64,000 bases of DNA, from the NCBI GenBank assembly GCA_910577645.1, contig CAJTOL010000008.1, forward strand, positions 31,314-95,313, written 5' to 3'. The notes beneath the pieces were generated by a model. The model was not told the DNA's origin. It ran no database searches and saw only the letters and a program-made list of their open reading frames with translations. Positions 32,449 to 40,319 of the stretch are shown here, piece by piece (the stretch's first letter is position 1; each line of letters starts with the position of its first letter). This DNA comes from an uncultured Lachnospiraceae bacterium. GTDB taxonomy: Bacteria > Bacillota > Clostridia > Lachnospirales > Lachnospiraceae. The position numbers were made by a program, and so were the translations under genes.

Positions 32449-33717
32449 ATGTTTACAGAGAACGCAGCACAGATGTTAAAAGATCACGCAGCCGCATCCT
32501 ATACCAGACAGGCAGTGAAAATTAATCATCGGATTACCGTATATGTAGGTTATGGGCATAGCAATTGTACGGTGATAGAAGGGGAAACTTCTTTGATTTT
32601 GGTGGATGCTTTAGATTCTGATGAGCGGGCGAGCAGGCTTTTGACAGAGCTGAAAGAGACCTTTCATAAGCCGGTAAAAACTATTATTTACACCCACGGA
32701 CATCCGGATCACAGAGGCGGTTCCGGGGCTTTCAGGGATACCGTGGAAGAGGTGATTGCTTTTGCCCCCAGACGTCCGGTTCTCAAATATACCCAGAAAA
32801 TCAACGATATTCTTATGAAGAGAACGGTAAGGCAGTTTGGCTATAAGCTTACAGAGGAAGAGTGCATTACCCAGGGAATCGGCATCCGGGAAGGCCATGC
32901 AGTGGGGGACGGAAAGTACGATTTCCTGGCTCCCACCACCTTGTATACTGCAGAGGACAGAGTAGAGAGGAGTATTGACGGCGTCAAAATGGAACTGGTT
33001 TCCGCAGTAGGGGAGACGGATGATCAGATCTATATCTGGCTGCCTGATGATGAAGTTATCTGCTGCGGGGATAATTACTATGGCTGCTGGCCAAACCTCT
33101 ACGCTATCAGAGGCAGCCAGTACCGGGATATTGGGGCCTGGGTGGACAGCTTAAAGGAAATTATGTCTTACCCCTCCAAAGCCCTTGTACCGGGGCATAC
33201 CATGCCGGTATTGGGGAAAGAAAGGATTCAGGAAATACTTGGAAACTTTTCCGGGGCCATTGAATCTGTTCTTTTGCAGACCTTAGACTGCATGAACCAG
33301 GGCATGACGGAGAGTGAGACGGTGGAGGCGGTAAAACTTCCGGAGCAGTATCAAAACCTTTCGTATCTGGGGGAATTTTACGGCACCGCAGACTGGTCGG
33401 TGCGATCCATTTATCATGGATATTTGGGATGGTTTGACGGCAATGCCGCCAATTTAAACCCTCTTCCGGATTCTGTATTTGCTGCGGAATTAGTCAGGCT
33501 TTCCGGAGCGGAAAAGATGCAGAAGGAGGCAGAAGAGAAGCTGGCTTTGGGAGAATACCAGATGGCAGTGCAGCTTGCGGAGCTGCTGATTCAGGCTGGG
33601 GAATCCCGGGAGAAGGCCAGGGAAATAAAGGCGAAAGGCCTTCTGAAGCTGGGAGAGAGAATCACCAGCGCCAATGGCCGCCACTATTACATTGCAGCGG
33701 CTAAAGAACTTTTGTAG
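32449..33717 (+). CDS. Alkyl-sulfatase-like metallo-beta-lactamase fold protein
   Basis: A 422-residue protein. The MBL metal motif THGHPDH (near residue 84) and further His/Asp ligands (CGDNYYG, PGHTMPV) are present. After the MBL domain comes the alkyl-sulfatase dimerisation domain (YLGEFYGTADWSVRSIYHGY, then GNAANLNPLP). This matches SdsA1/BDS1-type sulfatases that cut primary alkyl sulfates, but the final SCP2-like domain that binds the alkyl chain is missing, and so is a signal peptide. The ATG at 32449 follows GGGAGGAAAAGGA. Its end overlaps the converging LacI gene by 17 bases. Either a short-chain sulfatase or another MBL hydrolase. Confidence 0.8.
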   Translation: MFTENAAQMLKDHAAASYTRQAVKINHRITVYVGYGHSNCTVIEGETSLILVDALDSDERASRLLTELKETFHKPVKTIIYTHGHPDHRGGSGAFRDTVEEVIAFAPRRPVLKYTQKINDILMKRTVRQFGYKLTEEECITQGIGIREGHAVGDGKYDFLAPTTLYTAEDRVERSIDGVKMELVSAVGETDDQIYIWLPDDEVICCGDNYYGCWPNLYAIRGSQYRDIGAWVDSLKEIMSYPSKALVPGHTMPVLGKERIQEILGNFSGAIESVLLQTLDCMNQGMTESETVEAVKLPEQYQNLSYLGEFYGTADWSVRSIYHGYLGWFDGNAANLNPLPDSVFAAELVRLSGAEKMQKEAEEKLALGEYQMAVQLAELLIQAGESREKAREIKAKGLLKLGERITSANGRHYYIAAAKELL

Positions 33718-34732
33718 TCTCTCTGGAAATCAGCATGGGAGTGACGACTTTGTGAACCGGCTCCGGGGAAATCACCGGACACCGCTTCTTCCTCTCATTC
33801 ATCTGCTCAACTAAAAGTTCCATGGCGGATGTGGCAATTTTGTCAATCTGCTGGCTGACAGTGCTGGTGGGGAGAACTGCTTCGCTGGAGATAGGGGAGT
33901 TGTCATAGCCGATAATACGGTAATCATCCGGCAGCCTTCCAAACTTCTGAAACAGAAGGTTTAACAGAATATTGGCAAAAGTATCATTGGGCATAAAGAT
34001 TCCCTTTCTTTTGCCCGGATACTTTTGCTCAATGGTTTCTAAAAAACGGCGGATCAGCTCCCGGCTCTCCTCGTAACTGCTGCCCCAATGCTGAAGGTAC
34101 AGTTCATGAGGAAGGGAAAACTCTTCACAGATAGAGAGAAATCCCTGAATCCGCCCGTAAGACGGAATGTCCGGGGACAGGTGGGAATTGGCGTGGATCA
34201 GGATATTACAGTGGTTTTTGTACAGCAGGCTGGCGGCCTGGATACCACCCATCAGGTTGTCGGAATTGACGCTGCTGGTATACCGATCTTCCCGCTCAAT
34301 GGTTACCACCGGAATATTATAGGAAGCCAGTTCTTTGGAGGGGATGGTATGGCTTAACACAATCAGCCCCTCAATTTGATAGGCCAGAAGCTCCTGGATA
34401 TAGCGCCTCTCCATCTCTTCCTTGTCACTTCCGGAAAATACAATAAATTTGTAGCCGTAATCCTCATAAGTAGAAATAAGCTGAGACAGCATGGCTCCAT
34501 GATAGTGGAGATATAGATTGGGAACAATAACTCCTACAAACTCTGTCTTTCCGCTGGCTAAAATCTTTGCCACCTTATTTTCCTTATAATTTAATTCCTC
34601 TAAAGCTTTGGCAATAATTTCCTGATTTTCCAGAGTCAGAGAGTCCGGATTGTTAAAATACCGGGATATGGTGGTTTTGGAAAAATTCGTATAATCTGCA
34701 ATATCCTGAAATGTAACGTTCTTTTTTCTCAT
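33701..34732 (-). CDS. LacI family transcription regulator
   Basis: A 343-residue repressor with helix-turn-helix FQDIADYTNFSKTTISRYF, hinge LASGKTEFVGVIVP and a standard effector domain. The ATG at 34732 has GGAAAGAGGAACG. The frame stays open for 50 more codons upstream through the hairpin/micro-ORF element (LRIPSDDMAGDAGRRVPIHY), but these lack LacI similarity. Divergent from the ABC operon at 35071, whose promoter carries AAAGTAACCGGTTACTTT, the probable operator. It should control the importer and GH32 enzyme downstream. Confidence 0.88.
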   Translation of the reverse strand: MRKKNVTFQDIADYTNFSKTTISRYFNNPDSLTLENQEIIAKALEELNYKENKVAKILASGKTEFVGVIVPNLYLHYHGAMLSQLISTYEDYGYKFIVFSGSDKEEMERRYIQELLAYQIEGLIVLSHTIPSKELASYNIPVVTIEREDRYTSSVNSDNLMGGIQAASLLYKNHCNILIHANSHLSPDIPSYGRIQGFLSICEEFSLPHELYLQHWGSSYEESRELIRRFLETIEQKYPGKRKGIFMPNDTFANILLNLLFQKFGRLPDDYRIIGYDNSPISSEAVLPTSTVSQQIDKIATSAMELLVEQMNERKKRCPVISPEPVHKVVTPMLISRETTKVL

Positions 34733-34765
34733 AAATTCGTTCCTCTTTCCAATCATTCCCTCTAA

Positions 34766-34822
34766 ATAATGAATCGGCACGCGCCGCCCAGCGTCCCCTG
34801 CCATATCGTCGGAAGGTATCCT
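34766..34822 (-). repeat. Hairpin/micro-ORF element, copy B
   Basis: Reads on the minus strand, 33 bases upstream of the LacI start. It agrees with copy A except mostly at third codon positions (ATC/ATA, GGT/GGG, CGT/CGG), so the peptide core IPSDDMAGDA-RRVPIHY is unchanged apart from one residue. The stem (34776-34802) is weakened at two pairs relative to A. Confidence 0.75.
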
Positions 34823-34963
34823 GAGGGTATGTTGTAACCGTTGAGACGGGGGCTTCTTTGTATATAACAAAAAAGAAGCCAAAAAGCAATTGTGAAATCA
34901 TCACAAAACGCTCCTCTTAAAAATGTGAGAATTGACAAAAAGAAGATTTTTGCAAAGGAATTC

Positions 34964-35030
34964 TTGACATATTTTTCGAAAAAAACTATAATGAAGCCAT
35001 AAAGTAACCGGTTACTTTACCGGTTACTAA
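34964..35030 (+). promoter_or_regulatory. Consensus promoter with LacI-type operators
   Basis: TTGACA (34964-34969) and TATAAT (34987-34992) are perfect consensus at 17 bases spacing. The perfect palindrome AAAGTAACCGGTTACTTT (35001-35018) starts at about +1, and a partial second site TTTACCGGTTACTAAA follows (35016-35031), overlapping the first. This arrangement would give tight repression of a very strong promoter. Confidence 0.85.
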
Positions 35031-35070
35031 AGAAAAGAAGGTTTCGTGATGAAAAGAGAGGAGAAGAGGT

Positions 35071-36024
35071 ATGAACGTAAGCACAGAGCGCAAAGGCTCG
35101 GGGAAAACGGCGGCAGGAACCAGAACCGTTATGGAGCAGAAACTGCAGTACATAAAGAAACACTGGGAGTTATATGTGTTCTTTCTGCTGCCTGGTCTGG
35201 CGGTTACCATTATTTTTAAGTATATCCCTATGGGAGGGCTTCTTATTGCTTTTAAGGATTTCAATGTTATGAAAGGAATCCTGGGAAGTGAATGGGTAGG
35301 GTTTTCCTACTTTCAGCGGTTTTTGTCCTCTCCGGATTTTATGGATTATTTAATGAATACATTAAAGCTAAGCGCTTACGGGCTTTTATGGGGATTTCCG
35401 GTGCCGGTTCTCCTGGCCCTTTTGCTGAACCAGGTGAAAAGCACAGGGATTAAGAAAAACATTCAGCTTCTGATTTATGCTCCCAACTTTATCTCCGTTA
35501 TTGTGCTCTGCGGTATGGTACGGATGTTTTTATCACCAGTAGGCCCTCTTAATAAGCTTTTGGGAATCACCACCAACTGGATGACCATGCCGGAGTCTTT
35601 CCGCACCATCTATATTGCCAGCGGAATCTGGCAGACAGCCGGATGGGCTTCCATTATGTATACGGCGGCGCTGGCAAACTCCAGCAAGGAGCTGGAGGAA
35701 GCGGCTACTGTGGATGGGGCCAATATTTTACAGCAGATTTGGTATGTACAGCTTCCGGCCATTAAAAATATTATCGTGATTCAGTTTATCCTGCAGGCAG
35801 GCAACATTATGAGCATCGGTTTTGAAAAGGCTTATGCCCTGCAGACGGATATGAACCTTCCGGCATCAGAGATTTTATCTACTTATGTATACCGCATCGG
35901 CCTTTTAAACGGCGACTACGGATACTCTACAGCAGTGGGACTTTTTAACTCCATTGTCAATGTGATTCTGCTGGTGGCAGTTAACTGGATAGTGGCAAAA
36001 TTAAATGACGGGGAAGGAATTTAG
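35071..36024 (+). CDS. Carbohydrate ABC transporter permease (LplB-like)
   Basis: A 317-residue membrane protein with six segments and the cytoplasmic EAA loop (ELEEAATVDGANILQQIWYVQLP) of the CUT1 permease family, closest in style to LplB/YteP. The N-terminus has a charged cytoplasmic tail of about 35 residues. GAGAGGAGAAGAGGT lies before the ATG. It forms a heterodimer with the next permease (gap 18 bases). No ATP-binding subunit is encoded in this operon, so a shared MsmK-type ATPase from elsewhere is likely used. Confidence 0.9.
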   Translation: MNVSTERKGSGKTAAGTRTVMEQKLQYIKKHWELYVFFLLPGLAVTIIFKYIPMGGLLIAFKDFNVMKGILGSEWVGFSYFQRFLSSPDFMDYLMNTLKLSAYGLLWGFPVPVLLALLLNQVKSTGIKKNIQLLIYAPNFISVIVLCGMVRMFLSPVGPLNKLLGITTNWMTMPESFRTIYIASGIWQTAGWASIMYTAALANSSKELEEAATVDGANILQQIWYVQLPAIKNIIVIQFILQAGNIMSIGFEKAYALQTDMNLPASEILSTYVYRIGLLNGDYGYSTAVGLFNSIVNVILLVAVNWIVAKLNDGEGI

Positions 36025-36042
36025 AGGAGGAAAGGAGAACAT

Positions 36043-36936
36043 ATGAAAAGCAGCAGAAAAAAACTTGGAACTTCCGACAGGATAATATTATTTGGCGGAT
36101 ATGTGCTTTTAGGGATCTTTGCGGTTTTGGTTTTTATTCCCCTGGCTTATGTGGTAATCGCATCCTTTATGGATCCTACGGTGTTGAATAATCAGGGGAT
36201 CAGCTTTCAGATAAAGGACTGGACAGTGGATGCCTACGGCCGGGTCCTGAAAAATAATATGATTTGGAGAGGATTTTTCAATTCCTTCTTTTATTCTACA
36301 GCATTTACGGCCATCTCCGTTTTTATTACCCTGCTGGCCGCCTACCCCATGTCCAAAAAGGATCTGGTGGGGAGAAAATTTTTCAATACCATCTTTCTTA
36401 TTACCATGTTTTTTGGCGGCGGTTTGATCCCTACGTTTATTCTGATTAACCAGCTTCACATGGTCAATACCATATGGGCTATTTTGATTCCCGGATCCTT
36501 CAATGTGTGGAACATGATTTTAGCCAGAACCTATTACCAGTCTATTCCGGGAGAGCTTCGGGAAGCATCCCAGCTTGACGGCGCCAGCGAGGTAGAGCAT
36601 TTCTTCCGGATTATGATGCCGGTGTGCAAGCCCATTATTGCAGTATTGGTTTTGTGGACCTTTGTGGGGATGTGGAACAGCTATTTTGACGCTTTGATTT
36701 ATTTAAATGACGCGGATCTTCAGCCCCTTCAGCTTGTGCTTCGCTCCATTTTGGTACAAAATACCCCTCAGCCAGGCATGATTGCGGATATTCAGAGCAC
36801 CGCAGAGATGGCCAAGGTGGCAGAGCTGTTAAAATATGCAACCATCGTAGTTTCCAGCCTTCCGCTGTTGATTATGTATCCTTTCTTTCAGAAGTATTTT
36901 GATCAGGGCGTGATGGTAGGTTCCGTAAAAGGATAG
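36043..36936 (+). CDS. Carbohydrate ABC transporter permease (YtcP-like)
   Basis: A 297-residue second CUT1 permease with six membrane segments and EAA loop ELREASQLDGASEVEHFFRIMMPVC. The C-terminal FFQKYFDQGVMVGSVKG is the usual ending in this family. GGAGGAAAGGAGAAC precedes the ATG. Partner of the gene at 35071 and of the binding lipoprotein at 36952. Confidence 0.9.
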   Translation: MKSSRKKLGTSDRIILFGGYVLLGIFAVLVFIPLAYVVIASFMDPTVLNNQGISFQIKDWTVDAYGRVLKNNMIWRGFFNSFFYSTAFTAISVFITLLAAYPMSKKDLVGRKFFNTIFLITMFFGGGLIPTFILINQLHMVNTIWAILIPGSFNVWNMILARTYYQSIPGELREASQLDGASEVEHFFRIMMPVCKPIIAVLVLWTFVGMWNSYFDALIYLNDADLQPLQLVLRSILVQNTPQPGMIADIQSTAEMAKVAELLKYATIVVSSLPLLIMYPFFQKYFDQGVMVGSVKG

Positions 36937-36951
36937 CAGGAGGAATGAATA

Positions 36952-38637
36952 ATGAAAAAAATACGTTTAGCAGGATTAGGACTTGCAATAACCGTAATTT
37001 GTGCTATAACTGGATGTAAGGGCAGGGAGATTGCGGCGGCAGATGTCAATCCGGACACCCCGGCTCAGGCAGTGGCCTTTCCTTTGGCGGAGAAAGCAGA
37101 GCTTTCCTTTATTACCAACGCTCCTGCCAGGACTACCCAGGATCCCAATGAGAAGACAATTTTTAAACGTCTGGAGGAGGAGACCAACGTCCACATTGAC
37201 TGGACCTGCTTTGTGAAAGACCAGTTTCCGGACAAGAAGAACCTGGCTCTGGCTCAATTCGGCAACCTGCCGGACGGATTATTTGTGGCAGAGATGAAAG
37301 ATTACGATTTGCTGCGGTACGCAAAGCAGGGGATTATTATCCCCCTGGAGAATCTGATAGACAAATATATGCCTAATCTTCAGGCTGTGTTTGAGGCATA
37401 TCCTCAGTACCGGGTGATGTGTACTGCGCCGGACGGCCACATTTACTCTTTCCCGTGGATTGAACAGCTTGGTTCCGGAAAGGAAGCCATCCAGGCCATA
37501 GGAGGTATTCCTTATATTAATAAAAAGTGGCTGGATTTTCTGGGGCTGGAGATTCCGAAAACCACAAAAGAGCTGGAGCAGGCCCTGGTATCCTTCCGGG
37601 ACAATGCTTCCCGGCTCCAGGCAGAATTCGGCATAGAGGGGAATGTAATTCCCATGTCCTTTATCATCAACAACGGAGAACAGGATCCGGCTATCCTGAT
37701 TAACGGGTTTGGAGAAGGCTATGGAGATGTAGGCGACCATTTTGCAGTGACCAATGAAGGAAAGGTAATTTACACCACTGTCCAGGAGGGATATAAGGAA
37801 GGAATCAAGTGGCTTCACAGCCTGGTGGAGCAGGGGCTTACCGATCCGGAGGGCTTTACCCAGGATTGGGCTACCTATGTGGCAAAGGGGAAGAATCACC
37901 GCTATGGCCTGTGCTTTACCTGGGACATTGCCAACATTGACAATTACCAGGATTATGTAATGCTGCCGGCTCTGGAAGGCCCGGAAGGCATGGTAAATAT
38001 TACCCGTCAGAACAACAGCGAAACCAGCGGATTTGACCGGGGAAGATGTGTCCTCACCACAAGCTGCCGGGATACGGCCCTGGCGGCCGCCTGGATTGAC
38101 CAGATGTATGAGCCTGTTCAGTCGGCTCAGAACAACTGGGGAACCTACGGGGAGGAGAATCAGGCCAATATCTTTGAGATGAGCCAAAATGATCAGGGGG
38201 ATCCTATGCTGAAGCATATGGATCTGGGCGGAAATTCCCCTGTGGAGATTCGGGAAAATCAGTCGGTAAACGGCCCTCTGGCCATTCTCAATGAGTATTA
38301 TGGGGTTTACGTCACCATGCCTGATGATGCAAAATGGCGTCTGGACAATATGCACGAGACCTATCTGGAAGACATGAACAGCCAGTATGTATATCCAAAC
38401 GTATTTATGAGTATTGAAGATACCAACAAGGTAACCCAGTACGATACAGATATTAAAAAATATACCGAACAGATGAAGGCAAGCTGGATTTTAAACGGAG
38501 GCATTGACCAGGAATGGGATGAGTATCTGGAAAAAATGGAAGCATATGGTCTGTCTGACTATCTGGCAATCAAGCAGAAATATTTTGACGAATATCAGAA
38601 TTCATTAAAAGAACTGGAAGAGGAAGAACGCTTGTGA
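36952..38637 (+). CDS. Extracellular solute-binding lipoprotein (CUT1, YtcQ/LipO-like)
   Basis: A 561-residue binding protein, the long type paired with LplB/YtcP permeases. It has a lipoprotein signal (MKKIRLAGLGLAITVICAITGC, lipobox ITGC) and the family pattern NEKTIFKRLEEETNVHIDW with later aromatic sugar-contact residues. The start has GCAGGAGGAATGAATA. It probably captures a fructosyl oligosaccharide, judging from the GH32 gene 94 bases downstream; that link is by position only. Confidence 0.88.
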   Translation: MKKIRLAGLGLAITVICAITGCKGREIAAADVNPDTPAQAVAFPLAEKAELSFITNAPARTTQDPNEKTIFKRLEEETNVHIDWTCFVKDQFPDKKNLALAQFGNLPDGLFVAEMKDYDLLRYAKQGIIIPLENLIDKYMPNLQAVFEAYPQYRVMCTAPDGHIYSFPWIEQLGSGKEAIQAIGGIPYINKKWLDFLGLEIPKTTKELEQALVSFRDNASRLQAEFGIEGNVIPMSFIINNGEQDPAILINGFGEGYGDVGDHFAVTNEGKVIYTTVQEGYKEGIKWLHSLVEQGLTDPEGFTQDWATYVAKGKNHRYGLCFTWDIANIDNYQDYVMLPALEGPEGMVNITRQNNSETSGFDRGRCVLTTSCRDTALAAAWIDQMYEPVQSAQNNWGTYGEENQANIFEMSQNDQGDPMLKHMDLGGNSPVEIRENQSVNGPLAILNEYYGVYVTMPDDAKWRLDNMHETYLEDMNSQYVYPNVFMSIEDTNKVTQYDTDIKKYTEQMKASWILNGGIDQEWDEYLEKMEAYGLSDYLAIKQKYFDEYQNSLKELEEEERL

Positions 38638-38657
38638 AACGTAGTTCCACAACTGGA

Positions 38658-38735
38658 ATGCGTTCTGACGAAATGGCAGGTGCCGCGCAGCGGCGCGTGC
38701 CGGTACATCTAAAAGTAGTAGGAGGAAGACTATGA
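38658..38735 (+). CDS. Micro-ORF upstream of GH32, overlapping its start
   Basis: A 25-codon frame (MRSDEMAGAAQRRVPVHLKV and five more) whose TGA overlaps the GH32 start codon as ATGA. It contains the peptide version of element copy C. No clear ribosome site lies before its own ATG, so it may be a decayed version of the micro-ORF at 27816. Confidence 0.3.
   Translation: MRSDEMAGAAQRRVPVHLKVVGGRL
38664..38708 (+). repeat. Hairpin/micro-ORF element, copy C
   Basis: The stem-loop 38675-38701 is GGCAGGTGCCGC / GCGGCGCGTGCC. Compared with copy A one pair has changed on both sides (A-T to C-G), so the stem is kept or strengthened. It lies 23 bases before the GH32 start codon and just before its ribosome site AGTAGGAGGAAGAC. 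Confidence 0.7.
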
Positions 38736-40204
38736 GTAAAATCCTGGAAAAGGCAAGAGAATATGAGAACAGAACGGCATGCAGGATACCTGAAAGCCAC
38801 AGGCCGGTTTTCCACTTTTCAGCGCCTTCAGGGTGGCTTAATGATCCAAATGGTTTTGGAGATTTTATGGGGGAACATCACCTGTTTTTCCAGTACAACC
38901 CTTATGATGTACACTGGGATGCCATGCACTGGGGCCATGCCAAAAGCAGGGATTTTATTAAGTGGGAGTATCTTCCCACGGCCCTGGCGCCGGATGAAGC
39001 TTATGATCAGAAAGGAGTATTTTCTGGCGGAGCTGTGGAGAAAGACGGAAAGCACTATCTTCTATATACGGGAGTGAAGGAAATCACGGATGAAGCAGGC
39101 AAAAAGGCCATCCGCCAGGAACAGTGCCTTGCAGAAGGTGACGGTTTAAACTATCAGAAAGTGTCCTGCAATCCGGTAATTACCGCAGAGCTGCTGCCGG
39201 AAGGATCCAGCCTGGAAGATTTTCGGGATCCCAAACTGTGGGAGGAGGACGGCCGGTTCTATACGGCGGTGGGTAGCCGCCACGCTGACGGAAGCGGGCA
39301 GATACTGCTGCTTTCTTCAGAAGATTTGCATAAGTGGAAATTTTGCACGGTGCTGGCCAGATGCCAGAATCAATACGGAAAAATGTGGGAATGCCCGGAT
39401 TTCTTTTCACTGGAAGGAAAGAGGATTCTCATTGTTTCCCCCCAGGATATGCAGGCAAAGGATCTGGAATTTCACAATGGAAACGGGAATATTTTTCTTA
39501 TAGGGGACTATGACAAAGATTCCATGGACTATAGATGGGATAAGGTTCAGTCTTGCGATTACGGGTTGGATTTTTACGCGGCCCAGACCATGGAGACCGG
39601 GGACGGAAGAAGGATTATGATAGGCTGGATGCAGTCCTGGGACAATCACCTGTTTAAGCAGGAACTGGGCTGGAGCGGCCAGTTTACGGTTCCCAGAGAG
39701 CTGTTTGTGAGAGACGGACGGGTCTGTCAGAGGCCGGTAAGGGAATTGGAAAATTACCGGGTGGGTCCGGTGAAACACAGCCATGTACGGCTGGGAGAGG
39801 AGTTGGAAGCTCTTCCCGGTATTGAGGGAAGATGTGTGGATATGACGGTGGAGATTGAGGCCGGAGATTCTGATGCAGTGGAAATCCGCCTGGCAGAAAA
39901 TGAAGATTTTTATTCCTCTGTCCTTTATAATCCCAGGGAAAACACGGTAGCCTTTGACCGTACCTATTCCGGGTTCTGCCGGGATTTTATCAGCAGCAGG
40001 ACCATGAAAGTGAGAGACCGGGGAGGGAAGCTGTTCTTACGGATTCTCTTAGACCGCTATTCCTGCGAAATCTTTGCCAATGACGGAGAACAGGCAATGA
40101 CCTCCCTTCTGTTTAGCTCTCAGGAGTGCAGCGGGATCCGTTTCCGTTCAAAAGGGAAAGCGGACATTTCGGTTTCTAAATATGAGATAGCAGTTGTCAG
40201 ATAA
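38732..40204 (+). CDS. GH32 beta-fructosidase (sucrose/sucrose-6-phosphate hydrolase type)
   Basis: A 490-residue GH32 enzyme cutting terminal beta-fructofuranosides such as sucrose or short fructans. All three catalytic motifs are present: WLNDPNG (nucleophile Asp38), FRDPKLW (transition-state Asp) and MWECPDFF (acid/base Glu), followed by the C-terminal beta-sandwich. No signal peptide, so it acts in the cytoplasm on imported sugar. It ends the LacI-controlled operon with the LplB/YtcP importer. Sucrose-6-phosphate as substrate is less likely, since the neighbouring uptake system is ABC, not PTS. Confidence 0.9.
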   Translation: MSKILEKAREYENRTACRIPESHRPVFHFSAPSGWLNDPNGFGDFMGEHHLFFQYNPYDVHWDAMHWGHAKSRDFIKWEYLPTALAPDEAYDQKGVFSGGAVEKDGKHYLLYTGVKEITDEAGKKAIRQEQCLAEGDGLNYQKVSCNPVITAELLPEGSSLEDFRDPKLWEEDGRFYTAVGSRHADGSGQILLLSSEDLHKWKFCTVLARCQNQYGKMWECPDFFSLEGKRILIVSPQDMQAKDLEFHNGNGNIFLIGDYDKDSMDYRWDKVQSCDYGLDFYAAQTMETGDGRRIMIGWMQSWDNHLFKQELGWSGQFTVPRELFVRDGRVCQRPVRELENYRVGPVKHSHVRLGEELEALPGIEGRCVDMTVEIEAGDSDAVEIRLAENEDFYSSVLYNPRENTVAFDRTYSGFCRDFISSRTMKVRDRGGKLFLRILLDRYSCEIFANDGEQAMTSLLFSSQECSGIRFRSKGKADISVSKYEIAVVR

Positions 40205-40319
40205 ATAAGTTTGTCACGTATAAAAACCCGGTTCTCAGGGAATAGCTTATCCATGTACATGGCTATATCGCGTCCGGAAAAGATGGAATTTTATCAATTA
40301 GAAAGGAAGGATCGGGAAC

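Noticed and set aside
34733..34882. 50-residue N-terminal extension of the LacI protein at 33701
   Set aside because: The extension reads through the hairpin element, lacks similarity to LacI proteins, and a good ribosome site precedes the ATG at 34732. In-frame reading is recorded only as part of the element finding.
37279..38355. 358-codon open frame on the minus strand
   Set aside because: Antisense shadow of the solute-binding lipoprotein gene; composition is typical of a reversed coding strand.
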